This document shows positions 12,761 to 25,983 of a stretch of 64,000 nucleotides of DNA, piece by piece (position 1 is the stretch's first letter; every line of letters begins with the position of its first letter). Below the pieces are notes generated by a model. It was not told where the DNA came from and did no database searches. It worked only from the letters and a program-made list of their open reading frames with translations. Source of the stretch: Owenia fusiformis (lineage: Eukaryota; Annelida; Polychaeta; Sabellida; Oweniidae). The translations under genes were made by a program, and so were the position numbers. Where the stretch lies: positions 9,792,030 through 9,856,029 of the forward strand of contig CAIIXF020000009.1 in NCBI GenBank assembly GCA_903813345.2, read 5' to 3'.

Positions 12761-13567
12761 CCCTACTATCACACCTAAATAGTTCTCACTACGTTCTCGA
12801 AAACTGTGTACGAACGGACTGGACGTACTTAGAACTGTTTGGGGTCTATTTACAAACTTCATCGAACGTACTCGAACGGGTAGGTCCTCTAGAACTTAGA
12901 ACATGCTCAAAATGTTCTCTTGGTCGTCACGTTCTACAATTAGAACGAGTGACAACCTACTAACGACGAGCTGGACGTACAACGAACGGAACCATTGTAC
13001 TTCAATCCTACTTCAATCCTACTAGGGACGTTTTTACAACGAGTTGAACTGTCTGAGGACGTATTGAGAACGAGGTAGAACTAATTGCAAACGGGTTAAA
13101 ACTGATTAAGAACGTATTTATCAACGATTTAGCAAAAATATAGCTATCACACCAAGCAAGTTGCCACTGCGTTCTTCAAAACTGGTTTTAAACTGTGTGC
13201 GAACGGAATGTACGTAGCTATAACGTTCTACGGTCTATTTACGAACTTCATGGACTTTCCCGGACGGAAAAAATGTGATTTAGAATTTTTAATCGATTCA
13301 AAATTCGATGGCGACCATACCGTTCTGTAATCAGGTCATGATGACCTTCTAGACTAAGGGACGCGTTACTAGTATACGACGTTGCACACTGACGTGGTGC
13401 GACCTGAACGAACTGCGAATGAGATGGACGTATTGAAGACTGTTTATGAACGAAGTAGCTAATTATTTTAGACATATTTCCCGACCACAGCCAGATTGAG
13501 CCCGTTTTACGACGTTTTCGTAGGACTGGCAAGAACGAGTAAGAAATAGTTTGGTGTGATAGGGGGG
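12761..13567. mobile_element. Harbinger-like MITE, copy 1 (TTA duplication)
   Basis: Ends are CCCTACTATCACACC on the left and GGTGTGATAGGGGGG on the right. TTA sits immediately outside both ends (12758-12760, 13568-13570). A 3-bp TWA target duplication is typical of PIF/Harbinger transposons. The interior repeatedly contains GAACG/CGTTC-type sequence. The longer open frames inside do not resemble a transposase. A shorter relative lies at 17162-17695. Confidence 0.85.
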
Positions 13568-13570
13568 TTA

Positions 13571-15231
13571 GGGAACTTTATTTGTATATGGAAAATAATT
13601 GTAATGATTAGGTCCCTGGAAAAGTGAATTGAGAGCGGGACAGTAATCCCCAACATATTAAACGCTCACGTACAAGTCCTCGTAAAAACGTGTAACTTAA
13701 CTTCCCTAATGGGTCTATTTCATCTCTTCATATTCATTTCACCAAATGTTCTACGAATGTTTCACGCAATCATTTCATAATTGTTGTAGTTTCAGGCCAT
13801 ATATGGTCAATGAAGCAAACCACGAGAGGAAAACCATAACCAAAGTATTCGAATTCTATCCATAAGAATGTGACTTTAAAAGCTATGCGAGAATAAAATA
13901 TGGGAACGTGATAAGTCTGATCAGACGAATTTCCTCACGCATTATCCCTGAACTACGACTTTAATTAACTATATTCAGCAAATGTACCTGAAAACAAGAT
14001 AATTGGATATAATGTCCATTATCACGGCATTGTTATTCATTTTGACCATTAGTCATTAGGTTCGACATTAGTTTTTCCGAAGGCGTTTGTCTTATGACCA
14101 CGATCATTGTGCAGTGTCACTGATTTGAACTTTTTGTCTTACAAAGGCTAGCTCAATGTCATCGAATACAATTTTCGTACGCGATTGGGCTATGAAACAT
14201 GGTAACAAAACCGCTCATCGGATGTTAACCACTCCTTGCTGTAGAAAAAAGAAAATGTTTTTTATCATTGTACATCGCAAGTAAAATCGTTTATTGGGGT
14301 GAATCACTAGTTCTTACTCGATTGTAAGCATGACTTCCCCCCTGTGTTACTGTCTTAAAATTGTACAGTACTTGAATACAAATGCTTTAGTAAAGTTTCT
14401 GCCATTCAGACGCACTTTAATGAAATGTATATCTAAATATTATACATATTATTGGATTCCTTTCCAGTATCAAAAACCATTTTGACATGTTTATATTTCA
14501 AGATAAAAATTCTAGAAACTAATTTTTTGCGATCTAAACGATATATCATTACAGCCGTGCTATATCTTTCTCGATACAGTTGAATGTAGCTGTAATAAGG
14601 CAAGCCAATTTAATAGATTGATGGCTTTTAAATTGATAAGTCCGATTCTTAATTTATGACACAATTATTTGGTAGGGTCACTCTTCAAGGCGGTATAATG
14701 TCTTCTTATTAAACTATTTCATTTTTAAAGAATACTACTCGTAGAGAATGAACATAATCCATTGGAATAAGAAAAAATTCTTATTGGAAATCGGCTCGTA
14801 GCACGTTTTTCAATCAATCAATCGATTAACTTATTAAAACACAGATGTTTTAACTTTGCTACAATACCAAGAGGAGCAAAAATAAAATTAGTAGTAACAC
14901 ATGTAACATTAGGAATTTTTCATTCGTGTAACGAATGTGAGAAATGATTTTTCATACAATGCGAGGGTGTTTCAACATCGATTCAACTGTACAATAGACA
15001 GCCGCTTGAGAATAACGTCATATATTTAATCTTTCTCAAATTAAAGTGGTGTTTTGCCACTTATGTTACAATGTATATAAGCATTATAATTGGAAGAAGA
15101 AGGTTTATCACTTGTGTACTAAAATCTGATCTTTATTTCGCAATAACGTAACGACTTTGGTTCAGTTAGTGAATTATCGCATGCCATATACCTCCAAATG
15201 CTACTTTCTCGAACAGAAGTAGTGATAGGTT
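13571..15231. other. No gene seen
   Basis: AT-rich; scanned on both strands without a convincing exon, RNA gene or repeat. Confidence 0.4.
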
Positions 15232-16517
15232 ATGAGTAGCTCCCACAATTCTTTCATATTCTATCGTATTCGGGGATTCCCCATTACGTCATCTCCAATC
15301 AAATTGCAGGATGTGATCGCGTGAACAATCATGAGCACGTGCTCTCTCGGTGTTGCGCATGCGCAAAGTTAAATTTGAAAACGTGGAAATGGCGGTAACA
15401 GTTCCGTTATACTGCCACTTTAACCTGTTACTTTCCAAATTATTTGATTTGATATTTCGCTATAAAACCAGTTGCGCCAGCTCAACTGTTCAACATCATC
15501 ATTTTAATAATAAAATTTGTTTTCGAACGTGCCAATACGAAAGGTCATCTTTGGGAAATCCCCCTTCCCCTGTTTCTCGAAGGCATTATATCGCATGCCA
15601 GAAACGTACACAATGTTACCACTAGGACCCTATATTGTTGGCCTCATCCTCCAGAGATTCACTCATTACCTTATTTGTATTAACAAGCGTTTTTGGCATC
15701 ATTTGTTACATTAATCAATCTTGCAGAACTTGTCCTTTCCAGAACTAGTCCATTTGTTCAACTTGGAAAGCGGAAGTCCCCTGTTCATATGTAGCGATTT
15801 TAACAATTTCATAAAATCCCTCACTAATGGTCCTTTTTCCACATCGCTTTGAAATCTCGTTTACGTCTCGTTTTAATGAGATATTAGGAGATGGAGATCT
15901 GCATTTTAACCATTAAAGGCTAACATTTTTTCTATTTGACGGCATCTCTGAATTCTATATGTGAAATCTTCTATCAAAACAACTTTGATTTGCATAGTTT
16001 TTACCAACCTTGAAGAAAAAGAACGTGAAACAGCGCCTAGTTTAGAGCGTGTCGTTCAGTGCTCTAGACAACTCGACCAACTCGATAACTTACCCTAACG
16101 GAGACATTAGGATTATGGTTTCCCAAGGGACAATTATTTCAAAGTACACAGCTGGCGCAACTGGTTTTATAGCGAAATATCAAATCAGATAATTTGGAAA
16201 GTAACAGGTTAAAGTGGCAGTATAACGGAACTACATGCTTAACTTCAAACATTTACCGATGACGAAGATAAATGTAACACGTTGAGGTTTAGTTCAGGTA
16301 GAACTTCAGGTAGTTTAACGTTGGTATTGGCTCATGCGGTATTCATGTGATAAATCCATATAAGGCTTACATGACCATAATAGGAATCCAAATTACTGTT
16401 GTCCGCCATTTTTGTCATGTGATAGATCCATATAAGGCTTACGGGACCTTGTAGGGAAAGTCAAGGGGAATCCCCTGATACCAAGTAGTACCAAGGAATT
16501 ATGGGAGCTACTCTTCT
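15232..16517. repeat. Long inverted repeat / fold-back, about 1.3 kb
   Basis: Outer ends AGTAGCTCCCACAATTC (left) and GAATTATGGGAGCTACT (right) mirror each other, as do GGGGATTCCCC (left) and GGGGAATCCCC (right). An inner arm of about 85 bp at 15399-15482 (GTTCCGTTATACTGCC.. to ..CCAGTTGCGCCAGCT) is mirrored at 16150-16232. The right terminal part (about 16390-16515) also resembles 35745-35880 and its duplicate near 37.95 kb, so the terminal module is dispersed. No target duplication was found. Confidence 0.7.
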
Positions 16518-17161
16518 AATCTAGGTTATGTTCTAACAATTTCATGCTAAGTTTGGTGAAACTTATAACAAACCATAAATCAAAGCAAACATTTGAAAAT
16601 AATAGTTAAATAATAGTTATTGGTCATGCTGTGCAGAGGTTACCAACTTGATATGTGTGCCAAAATGACGTCACGATTATATCAGGGTGCAGTTAAGCCC
16701 CGGCGTTCCGGCATTTTTTCAACTCAGAAAATTGATCTAACAATACATTATTGTGATTTTGGGATTTTGATTTTGGATCAATATGATCTAGAACTGGGCA
16801 CTCTTCATTTGCCTTATAAGAAGAAGGTACAATGTATACGCATTTAACGTTTCTGGATGTTTCTGAAATTTAGTTTTTTTCTGGAATTGCCATACTTGCA
16901 CTTTAAAATACCTCACCAAACTCTCAATGAAGAGTTAAATTTAAAAATAGTGCCTAACTCCGCAAAATGCTTAATGAACATGGAAAGGTAATTAGCGAGT
17001 AATCATTTCCATCACGATACAACAGTTAGATAATTAGATATACGTTCAAAAAACATAACCCTGTATATATACGTTCTGCAAATACATGTAGCCCTCAAAC
17101 TACTAAGTATATCAAACCAAAATATCAAAATATTTAGTAATAATATCAAGTAATTATATAA

Positions 17162-17695
17162 CCCTACTATCACACCAAACTAGTTCTCACTGCGTTCTCG
17201 AAAACGGGCTTAAACTGTGCACGAACGGATTTGACGTACTAAGAACCCACTAAGAACCGTTTGGGATCTGTTTACAAACTTCATGAAACTACTAGAACGA
17301 GTAGGTCCTTCAGCACTTAGAGCATGCTCAAAATTTTCTGGCGATCGTCAAAACGTTGCCGAATCGGTTTTAAACTGTGTGCGAACTGAATGAACGTAGC
17401 TACAACGTTCTACGGTCTGTTTACGAACTTCATGGACTTTCCCGGACGGGGTATGTGATTTAGAATTTTGAATGATGACCTTCTAGACTAAGGGACGGTT
17501 TATACTATGTTGCACACCGACGTGGTGCGACCTGAACGAACTGCGAATGAGATGGACTTATTGAAGACTGTTTATGAACGAAGTAGCTAATTATTTTAGA
17601 CATATTTCCCGACCACAGCCAGATTTAGCCCGTTTTACGACATTTTCGTAGGACTGGCAAGAACGGGTAAGAACTAGTTTGGTGTGATAGGGGGG
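17162..17695. mobile_element. Harbinger-like MITE, copy 2 (TAA duplication)
   Basis: It has the same termini as the element at 12761-13567 and closely related interior sequence, but is shorter through internal deletion. TAA borders both ends (17159-17161, 17696-17698). Two relatives at different sites, each with a 3-bp duplication, define the family. Confidence 0.85.
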
Positions 17696-18189
17696 TAAAG
17701 GGATATAGAGTCGCTCGATAAGCTCAATGTTTCTGAGCAATCCTCTTAACAAATGTTAAATAAAAAAAAACTTTCGAAACAAATGTGCATATTCATCGCA
17801 TTTACATCTAGGTCATGCACATATTTTAAAAGTCACTTTACGTTGAACTTTTCGTTCCAGTGACAGCCAGCGCATGCTTTCACGAAGTTCAGCTTACCAT
17901 CTACTGCGTCCAACATGCTATAGGCGTTGGCAACGTCAGCTTCGCTATTTAAATATGTTTTAAAGCATTCTCATGCATTATAATTGAGGATATTTACAAA
18001 CATTGAAAGACTTTAACACGTCATGCTATCCAGTGAGAAGTCAGAATTCTGAATTGTTTATCTTACCGAAGAGGTTATATATTTACATGGCCTTCCACTT
18101 ACCATCGTGGATTGATATTATTTGTAATGACAATATACAAAGGTTATATAATAGTATTTTTAGCACTTGTTGATTGACCTGACTATGTA

Positions 18190-18741
18190 TAGGGTGTCTC
18201 AAAAATGATTTTAAAATAACTCTGAGAGTGATGAATGAATATTCTTGAAATCATAAACATCAAAAAGTTCCACTGGGTAACCTAAATATTCAGTTTCATA
18301 GAAAACTTTGTCTTTGTACCAGCACCCATATTTCAATGTTGTATGAAAACAGACATGGAATAACTCTTTAAGTGGTAAGAAAGAAAGTTCCTGAAATTCG
18401 AGTATCTGATAAATAACTTCACTATCATAGATATCTGGAGGTTTCACCAGGTAATTCTTTTACCATTAACAGTAAAACTTGTTTAGTACAATCCACCCTT
18501 TTTCCCATCTTTGGAATTGATTACAATCATTCAGTTCAGCATCGACCAAGACCACGAGGGTTCATCAACAGCTTGCCATCTAAAAATGTCTCACTAAGGA
18601 AGCAATCTACAAAATTTATTTTGAATCTTTATTACAGCTCAGTGAAAATTGAATTTTCTTGATCATACACAAAGTCCAGTTTATTTCGATGAAGCAAAAA
18701 TCATTCCCGTTTCATTGGATACATTCTTTTGGGACACCCTG
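18190..18741. mobile_element. TA-flanked MITE with AGGGTGTC ends
   Basis: The left end TAGGGTGTCTCAAAA pairs with the right end TTTTGGGACACCCTG; TA lies outside both. This is the general form of Tc1/mariner-derived MITEs. An open frame of about 78 codons on the minus strand has no motif I recognise. The termini resemble those of the relic at 40-868 more than those at 28.7 and 53.2 kb. Confidence 0.7.
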
Positions 18742-18743
18742 TA

Positions 18744-20559
18744 TCTACCTGGGAATCTTAGTGCAAAGTATGGATACCACATGACCAATGTTGTCTCTAA
18801 AATTATACACAGCAGTTCAAAATGTTTTACTAAGTGTGTTACATAATTCTTCAATCATCGTAATTAAGTCATTAGGCATATTATAAGCCTCTGGTATATG
18901 TCTACATCGTGGGGTCATTAGCGACTACGACTAAGTTTCATTAGTTTAACCAGTTTTCCCACCAGATTGGCACGTAAGAGAAACAAACAATAGGGAGTTT
19001 AAGCTTGCATATAAAATCGAAACGCCAACCTATACGTATGATTTGATATGCTATGATATGATATTAGGGGGATTTTAAACACCTCTTAGATTGATGATGT
19101 ACACCACGGGAATTACCTACGGCTAACAACAGCTAACAATACCAAATGTTCTTTTTTAAACTTTCGAATCAAGCCTCAAGAGGCTGAAGTTCACATTTTG
19201 ACATTCAATGTTAAGATATTCTGACAGAATGTAGCTGACCCCGACGGCAGAGATAAGGGGACCATAGATTATATCGCTACTTCGATTTATTTCAATTCTC
19301 CCCCGTCATAAAACATTTTACTTAACATTTTATTCATACACAACTCGCAACTAGAAGTCTCGTGGTTATTAGTGTCAACACCTGGTTTTATTTTGATGCT
19401 AATATTGTCAAACTTATAGCGGGGAAAGTTCATCCACGAATGTAAAAACGGTATACCCCATGGCTTTTGGTTCATGAGTATATAAATGAGGGTCCCATTT
19501 CACCCACCCCGGACAGTGTGTCCCATTTCAACCACCTGTGACAATGTGTCACATTACACCAACACTGGACAGTGTAACGTGGTGAATGAAGAAATCCAAG
19601 CTGTTAGTGGTAAACGGCCTTTTAGAACAGTACATGGTGATTTAACTTCTCGCAATATTCGTTAGTAACACCACGCTTTAGAATTTGTTATGATAGGTTT
19701 TATTGATAAATACTGGAATCTACCTCTCCTAATTAGCACAACATGATATCGCAGTTGGATATTCCACGAAAGTCCACCTATATCCACATACAACAGCGTT
19801 GTAAGATATCACCCTCGTATGAATTGTAAAAAACATTTGGAGTCAAATCTGGAATACACCACATAAAATGTTTAGCTAGTTTTTACGTCACCGCCAGAAG
19901 TGGTCACATGTTGTTATAGTCTCAAATTTTTTTGGTAAAATGTGTTTGGCTGTCGGCGCTTGGTTGTTGGTGTTCGGCGGTTGGCATATGTAACAAATGG
20001 TAGGTAGTGACAACTTGCACATTGTTTAAACGTGCATCCCTTTTTTAATTCACTCGTCTTGGAACACACTTTACGAGGCGTCGCCATATTACTGCAAACA
20101 CCTTAAGGTGCACGTTTGCCGAGAAGCAAGAACTTGCCTGTTAGTACGTTTTCAAAGAACGACAATCCCATTGCGGGTTTTAAAAGGACAATGTTTTCCC
20201 TTCAAGATCATTTATATCAGTGATAGCACATTACACATCTTCTGATGTGCAGGAGCCTGGAATTGATATTTGCATTAGACCAAATTAAACTGCATGATTT
20301 GATAACTTCTGAAATAGACTACCAGGAGAGAAATTGTAGCATTGGACATAAAATCAATTAAACAACAAATACGTACATTATGTTTTGAGATTTTGCTGAT
20401 CCTAAATGTTGACCATGTAGCCAAGTATTTAATTCAAAATAACTTAAATGATTTAGACTTATGCAACTGCGAGCTTATCTTCCATATGGGAGTTGCCTAA
20501 AATATCGGATCTGATTACTCAGATTACTAATTGCCCACGGTCTACCTTAATTGGTACAC
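18744..20559. other. No gene seen
   Basis: No supported exon. Short repeated phrases (GTGTCCCATTTCA / GTGTCACATTACA) lie around 19.5 kb. The segment 19004-19040 (AAAATCGAAACGCCAA..) recurs at 21485-21521. A segment near 19.87-19.99 kb resembles, in reverse, one near 48.4-48.5 kb. Confidence 0.4.
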
Positions 20560-20680
20560 CTATACAGGGGCACCCCGGGGATTTTCCTTAAAAGGTGCGT
20601 CTACATCAAAAAAGAAAAAACTGTCTTCATCATCAAAGCTTGCATTTGAAGCCGACTCCTCAGTGACATGAACAAAATCG
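20560..20680 (-). CDS. Candidate terminal exon: acidic cytoplasmic tail of an unidentified membrane protein
   Basis: A good splice acceptor (TTATTTTCCCCAG) is followed by one base and 39 open codons to a TAG. The peptide starts DFVHVTEESASNASF, has an acidic-aromatic stretch (DDEDSFFFFDVDAPF), and ends NPRGAPV. An ATTAAA poly(A)-like signal on the minus strand lies about 130 bp downstream. The acceptor phase needs two bases from the preceding exon, which is what the candidate exon at 22446-22507 supplies. I do not recognise the family. Its composition looks like a short cytoplasmic tail. Unsupported by homology, so tentative. Confidence 0.4.
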
Positions 20681-20682
20681 CT

Positions 20683-22443
20683 GGGGAAAATAAACATTTT
20701 CTCAAAGGGGGGGGTTAGGCCGCACCCAGCTTAACCTACCACGCTAATTTGCAATATATTAGCAGGTTTATTCACAAAATGTGGCCTCTGTTGGGAACAA
20801 GAATTAACTCTATGGATGGGCAACATAGATATGTCATGTGACACCAGAGCCACCTGGAATAACAAGAATTAACTATAATGGCGTATTATGGTATTTCTTT
20901 TCCAAGAGGGTATACTGGTGTAGAATAAGTACACATCACTCCAGAGACAACACTTAACGTCCCTACAATTGCAAAATGAATTACTAATGCAAATCAACTA
21001 GTTTTTCTGTTGAGGATTGATGGTTCAACAATTTACTAGATGAGTACCTTTAATCCTTTGGGAGCATGAGCGACATGACATCATCACTCAAATTCCAGAC
21101 TAAAGACGTCAAAAAAGAAGTTCCAATATTGATCAAAATGCATGGGAGCATTTGTTTAAGCTTTGACAGAGAACATGTAAATGACATAAAGATACATAGG
21201 CTTATTCAATGAGAAGTTTTTGATACAGGGTATATCTGAGGGAAATACAATATATCTACCCAAGGGACCCCACATCAGTTATCAATTACATTCCCACGTG
21301 TACCATTACCAAAACATTACTAAGCATGGGATAAATACGCTAATTAATATCCACTTCGTGCGATGTGGTGAGAGGATAAATGCAGAATTACAGCAACAAT
21401 AAGAAAATGAACAACTTTCATAAAGTACAAATTCTCAAAACTACCGGCAATCGTCATCATTATAGTGGCATAATCACTTCACCTTGCATGTAAAATCGAA
21501 ACGCCAATCTATACGTATGACCAATCGTCCATACAAATGCATCACTTAAATGTTTTCCGTTTACGTTTAGGTTGTGAAAAATATTGCAAGCTTAGAATAT
21601 TGTATCTTCGTGTCATAAGATGGTGCAGCCTACCCTTTGGATTCATTCGACTTCACTTCTTAAAAGAGAGCTCCGTCTTCACTCAGAGTGTAGTTTAACT
21701 AGACTCTGCACGCAGGGTAGGTGCAGCCAGATCCGAAGCAAGCTTTTGCCAATGGGTGTTCAGTTTTTAAACAATCCAGGGGAGGCTCTTTGACCCAAAT
21801 CACTTGAAAAGAGCTAAGAATGGTGAAAACTGCATGATTTTGAAATTCGTACGGGCCTGACAGCAAATTTTATTTTTTCTGTCAGAAAAGCAATTTGTAA
21901 AAAAAGAGTCAAATACTAGTACATTGGCTGTAATATATCTATAACAAACCATGCCACTTCTCGATACAAGCACAGTAATACAGCACTTTTGAATTCTATT
22001 TAAAATGAGGAAACTTGTGTTTGGTAACCGAAAATAGATTTCCTCTACCGTTAATATTCGAAATCATCGTAGCTATAATATGGGTACATCTGAAAAAAGT
22101 TTATTCAAAAAAGGAAAGCGCGTATTGTTGGCTAGGCAACTTGAACTTGACCTCAGTACCGTATCTTTTTAGGTCTTTTGTACGTATTCATGTACAAGTA
22201 TTGCCCTTTATATAAGGAGATACATGTAAAGTAGACGTTTTATGGAAACGTAAAATTGGAAACAAATCACTATTTATTATCAAACAATCACTGCTTTTTG
22301 ACAGACGGCTAGTTGCTATGCCTTAAAATGATACAATACATTAAGAAATTGTGATTTCCCTAAAGTTAGAAATAAAGTTTATTATCGTGCCTTCGTACCT
22401 ACTGCATCAATGAAAATTTCCCGATAAACAAAATTACTGATTT
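20683..22443. other. Probable intron or non-genic DNA
   Basis: An imperfect inverted repeat occurs near 21613-21735 (GTGCAGCCTACCCT and AGGGTAGGTGCAGCC). A fragment of the GGCCCGTA element family (..AAATCACTTGAAAAGAG.. to ..GTACGGGCCTG) lies near 21.78-21.87 kb. No other exon seen. Confidence 0.4.
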
Positions 22444-22445
22444 AC

Positions 22446-22507
22446 CTCGGGAAGAAATGAATAATGATCCACATTATCGCACCGATGGCCACAATAATTG
22501 GAATGAC
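22446..22507 (-). CDS. Candidate transmembrane exon of the same unidentified gene
   Basis: After the acceptor TTTCCGTCTCGAAG, a 62-nt frame encodes VIPIIVAIGAIMWIIIHFFP plus two bases, then CCGAG|GTAAAT (phase 2). The peptide is one hydrophobic helix. Joined to the candidate exon at 20560-20680 the reading frame stays open and creates a Ser codon at the junction. The frame could begin a little further upstream (SGKIASVVSVSK precedes), but no acceptor AG occurs there before an in-frame stop. Function unknown. Confidence 0.4.
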
Positions 22508-22863
22508 CTTCGAGACGGAAACAACAGAGGCGATTTTTCCAGAGAGAAATTGATATTGTTTAAGTTATTGTGGACTCAATTTTACTTTATCGTTTGTTTG
22601 AATGTCACTTCACTCACGTTTACCCAGTCCATTCTCTTTAACATTAAAATAAAATTACTAAGTAATACGATTCTGAAACTGTTAACTGCACGATTATTTT
22701 TACTTCACCGAGGTTATTCCACAGTTTTTCCACAGTTATTCCACAGTTTTTCATTCTATTTTGCGATATAAAACGCAACTTGGTGATATTTCATCGAGGG
22801 ACACGGCAGTGGTCTACGAGAGTAGAGACGTCAATAAAATATATTCGAGATTTTTGTACTTAC

Positions 22864-23092
22864 CAATGATAGCTCTTCGGAAATGAAATCACGGAAACCG
22901 ATCTGTAATTACCGAATATCAGACCCGCAATAAATTTGTGATTATGACATAAAGTAACGTACCATTTGTCGCTCTTTGCCGACCAAATGGTAAATGAACC
23001 AATAATTTCGTGTAGCAATCGACATTGCAATTTTAACGTGAAATAGTAATGACCGTTTAATTTATAAGTACGTGGAAATTGATCCAAACAAA
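22864..23092 (-). CDS. Candidate extracellular exon, unidentified
   Basis: An open frame of 75 codons lies between an acceptor (CTAAGTTTAG) and a consensus donor (CATTG|GTAAGTAC). The peptide (CLDQFPRTYKLNGHYYF.. to ..SVISFPKSYHW) has three cysteines and a globular-looking composition. Phases: begins with two bases, ends phase 2. It cannot join the 22446-22507 exon directly, because that join hits a stop, so a missing exon would be needed. It may belong to the same gene or be a chance frame. Confidence 0.3.
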
Positions 23093-23100
23093 CTAAACTT

Positions 23101-24169
23101 AGGAGCAAAGTCTAATTATTTAGAAGTTATTCGTCATGGTTATTAGAAAGATCTCCATGTTTATATCTTTTCGCCGGATATTATTGCCCACCTCGTGAAG
23201 TTATGACATCGCAAGATGCTCGTTTTTGAAGTCAACCGGTACAGTATTAAGATAGGATTAGGCAGTAATTAAAACAAGCGATAAGACAACGATCATAGCT
23301 ATTGACGTAAACAGTTGTCAGATATAATTGTAAATTACAACTTGGGTTAAGGAGTAAATAATGTCCCGGTATTTTTTGTCCTGGTTTATATTCATTTACA
23401 CTATCACCCATTTTTATTAGATGGTTGGGCAAAATGCAAGTGTAATTTAGGACATATCTTACCACCAAAACTCAATTTTCATAGTTCCGAAAATTCAAAG
23501 AGATATTTCTAATGTTGTTATTTTTCTAAATCATAAAAAGCTAAGTTTTTGCAATTCAAAAGTTTCCGTTTAAAGAATTCAACATATTCATTAAAAAATA
23601 AGAATCTATTCTTAAACTCAAAAAATCTTTACGAAAAGTATTCTTAGGCATGTGAAAATCAATCGCTTTAAACTTTTTTATAGATAAAATAAATCGGATT
23701 TTATAAAAGTATTCCTAACAAGTGACCTTTTGAAAAAACACCTTGCATATTTTGCAAAATATAAAGGATCCGGTAATCGAGGACGAAACGCGTTTTTATT
23801 CAACTGTAAACAATTAAAGAACATAAGACAGCCTCACATTTAAAATCTCAACATTTAAAAACTCAGACAATTTTTCTATTGCACAAGTGGGGAGATCATA
23901 TTAACCGAAACGGAAGACATAGTACATTATCTAATGATCGGTAGAAATAGGATCTTTATATCAAATTAATATTATATATGTATCTGTTTGAATCTAATTG
24001 AAAGCCGTTGACTTAATTAAATATTTTCTTTCTTTCTTTCTTTATTAAAATCATATAAACTATAATTATTACTGTAATTTTAAAATTTTGATATTTTATT
24101 AGTTTCATGTGAGTTTGGCGCTATGGCAACAGTACAAAACATCCTATTATACTACGGGAAATTGAACGA
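23101..24169. other. No gene seen
   Basis: AT-rich; contains a short TTTC microsatellite near 24026-24047. Confidence 0.4.
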
Positions 24170-24490
24170 CTGCACTATAAGTTATTGAATGATTTGAAGT
24201 GCAATACAGGATATATTCTGTTCGAGAAATTTTGTATTGGAACGAGACGAAGTCGAGTGCCAATACATAATATCAAGACAGAATATATCCTGTATTGTAG
24301 TTCAAATCATTCAATAACGTTTTTATCGTGTGTCCTTCTGTATTGCTACTGAGATTGTCCCCTCCGTACCAACATTTTCTGTATTGCGACGGAGATGATC
24401 AAAGGGGATAATCTCAGTAGCAATACAGATTGGTACAGCACAAGAACTGACCAATCAGAGGGCTTCATTTTACAGATCATACGATAAAAT
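24170..24490. mobile_element. Double hairpin element
   Basis: First hairpin: arms 24181-24239 and 24260-24320 (GTTATTGAATGATTTGAAGT.. mirrored by ..CAAATCATTCAATAAC), capped by GTATTGGAACGAGACGAAGT followed by CGAG and CCAATAC. Second hairpin: TATTGCTACTGAGATTGTCC mirrored by GGATAATCTCAGTAGCAATA (24343-24427). An ACCAATCAGA box follows at about 24450. No coding sequence. This is probably a non-autonomous transposon of the same general type as at 6.1 and 58.0 kb. Confidence 0.7.
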
Positions 24491-25980
24491 CTTTTCCAAC
24501 TGTTGTATCATCTACCAGGAGAGAACCAACTCACTAATTGTATTCCAGAAGAAAGAATGAATTTTCGATTAGAAAATGGACAAAGTGACATTTTAAGATA
24601 TCTGAGACTGATTTACTACACTGCTGTGATTAATATTACTTCCAAATATAGCTATGATTTGGCGATCATTGAATTTACTTAATCTGGTTTCCAACAGTTG
24701 TCGCAAAATCAGACCTATGTCTATATCTGCTGAGTATCAGAATGACCTTTGAGATATATTGTTCGACACACAATCATTAAAGTGACAAGGCGACATAAAA
24801 TGGTTGAAAATAACATTTTTCTGGTTATAGACATGATTGCCTGGTGTAAAACCTTCTCTGGTGAATCTATTTTCGATATTTGGATGGAGGAAGGTCCATT
24901 TAAGGTCGATGTTTGAACCTTTAAAAAGCAATGTTCAGACCGAGGATTGAAAAAAATCATTTAAGATTTTTCTCGGTAAAACCAGGGTAAAGCGAATCGA
25001 GAAAACTGTGATAATGTTTTAAAGAAGCGAGGAAGTCAAAAAGTTCCTGATAGAAATCATTGAAGGTCATAAAGAAGCATTTAGAATCGAATCGAATGGC
25101 AGAATTTGGAAAAATCACTTACGCGCGGACGTTAGAGAACATACTTCCGGTTTTATATTTTAGTTTTATCGATTGTAAAAATATATTATTCATTTGCCTG
25201 ATATCCGCTCAGATGTGGTATGTATTTATTTGAGTTGATTATCAAAAATAGGTTGTAAAGTCTAAGTACTGGATGTTGTCTATTTTCAAGCGCTTTCAAG
25301 AGACTCTTGAATGGCCATGCTATATCTTAGAATTCCTAGATTTCCAGGCAAATTATTTTAAGTTATATTCAACCATATTCAACAATTATCCTATTGATAG
25401 CCCAAGTCAAGTAATAAGTTTTATATATCACTTTAATAATTAGTGTCTAGTTTTCAGATGCCAGTGTCCCAAAATTGATTTAGCATAGAGACAGTATACT
25501 TTATTCAAGATATGCGCATTTTCTGCTAAGTATTACACGGTTCATTTCACGGTCAGAGTGTCGAGAATTTTTCAATATTAATTTCACGTCACCAAACAGA
25601 TTTTTCTTATGTGGCTACTGAGATAAGCAAGACAAAGGGGGTCAGAGTGATTCAACGCTAATGGCTCAATTGCCTGTTGTGTATGGGGCGACGTCGCAGT
25701 GTTTTAAAACGAATGTGTCAACTTGGGAAAATCGTTTGGAGTTTCCTAAGCTTGTCTGGACCTGAATCTTAGACAAGTGATGATCTGTGTTATCAAAGTT
25801 GGTGGTTTTAATGATCCTTCGAATTTGCCATGAGTACAGTTGGGTTCACGAAGATAGTGATGAGAATTTATTTTGTGAAATTAATTTTGTCTTGGCAAGA
25901 AATTATCTTGTATCAACTTGTTAAGAACGACCAATAGTTTCACAACACCTCGACCTGAATGGCGCACTTATTTTTCACCC
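24491..25980. other. No gene seen
   Basis: No supported exon. The end (about 25944-25985, CCTCGACCTGAATGGCGCAC) resembles 29669-29705. Confidence 0.4.
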
Positions 25981-25983
25981 GCT

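Noticed and set aside
17898-17944. Possible 47-nt exon on the minus strand (EADVANAYSMLDAVD) with a good donor
   Set aside because: The upstream acceptor has almost no polypyrimidine tract and no partner exon with matching phase could be found.
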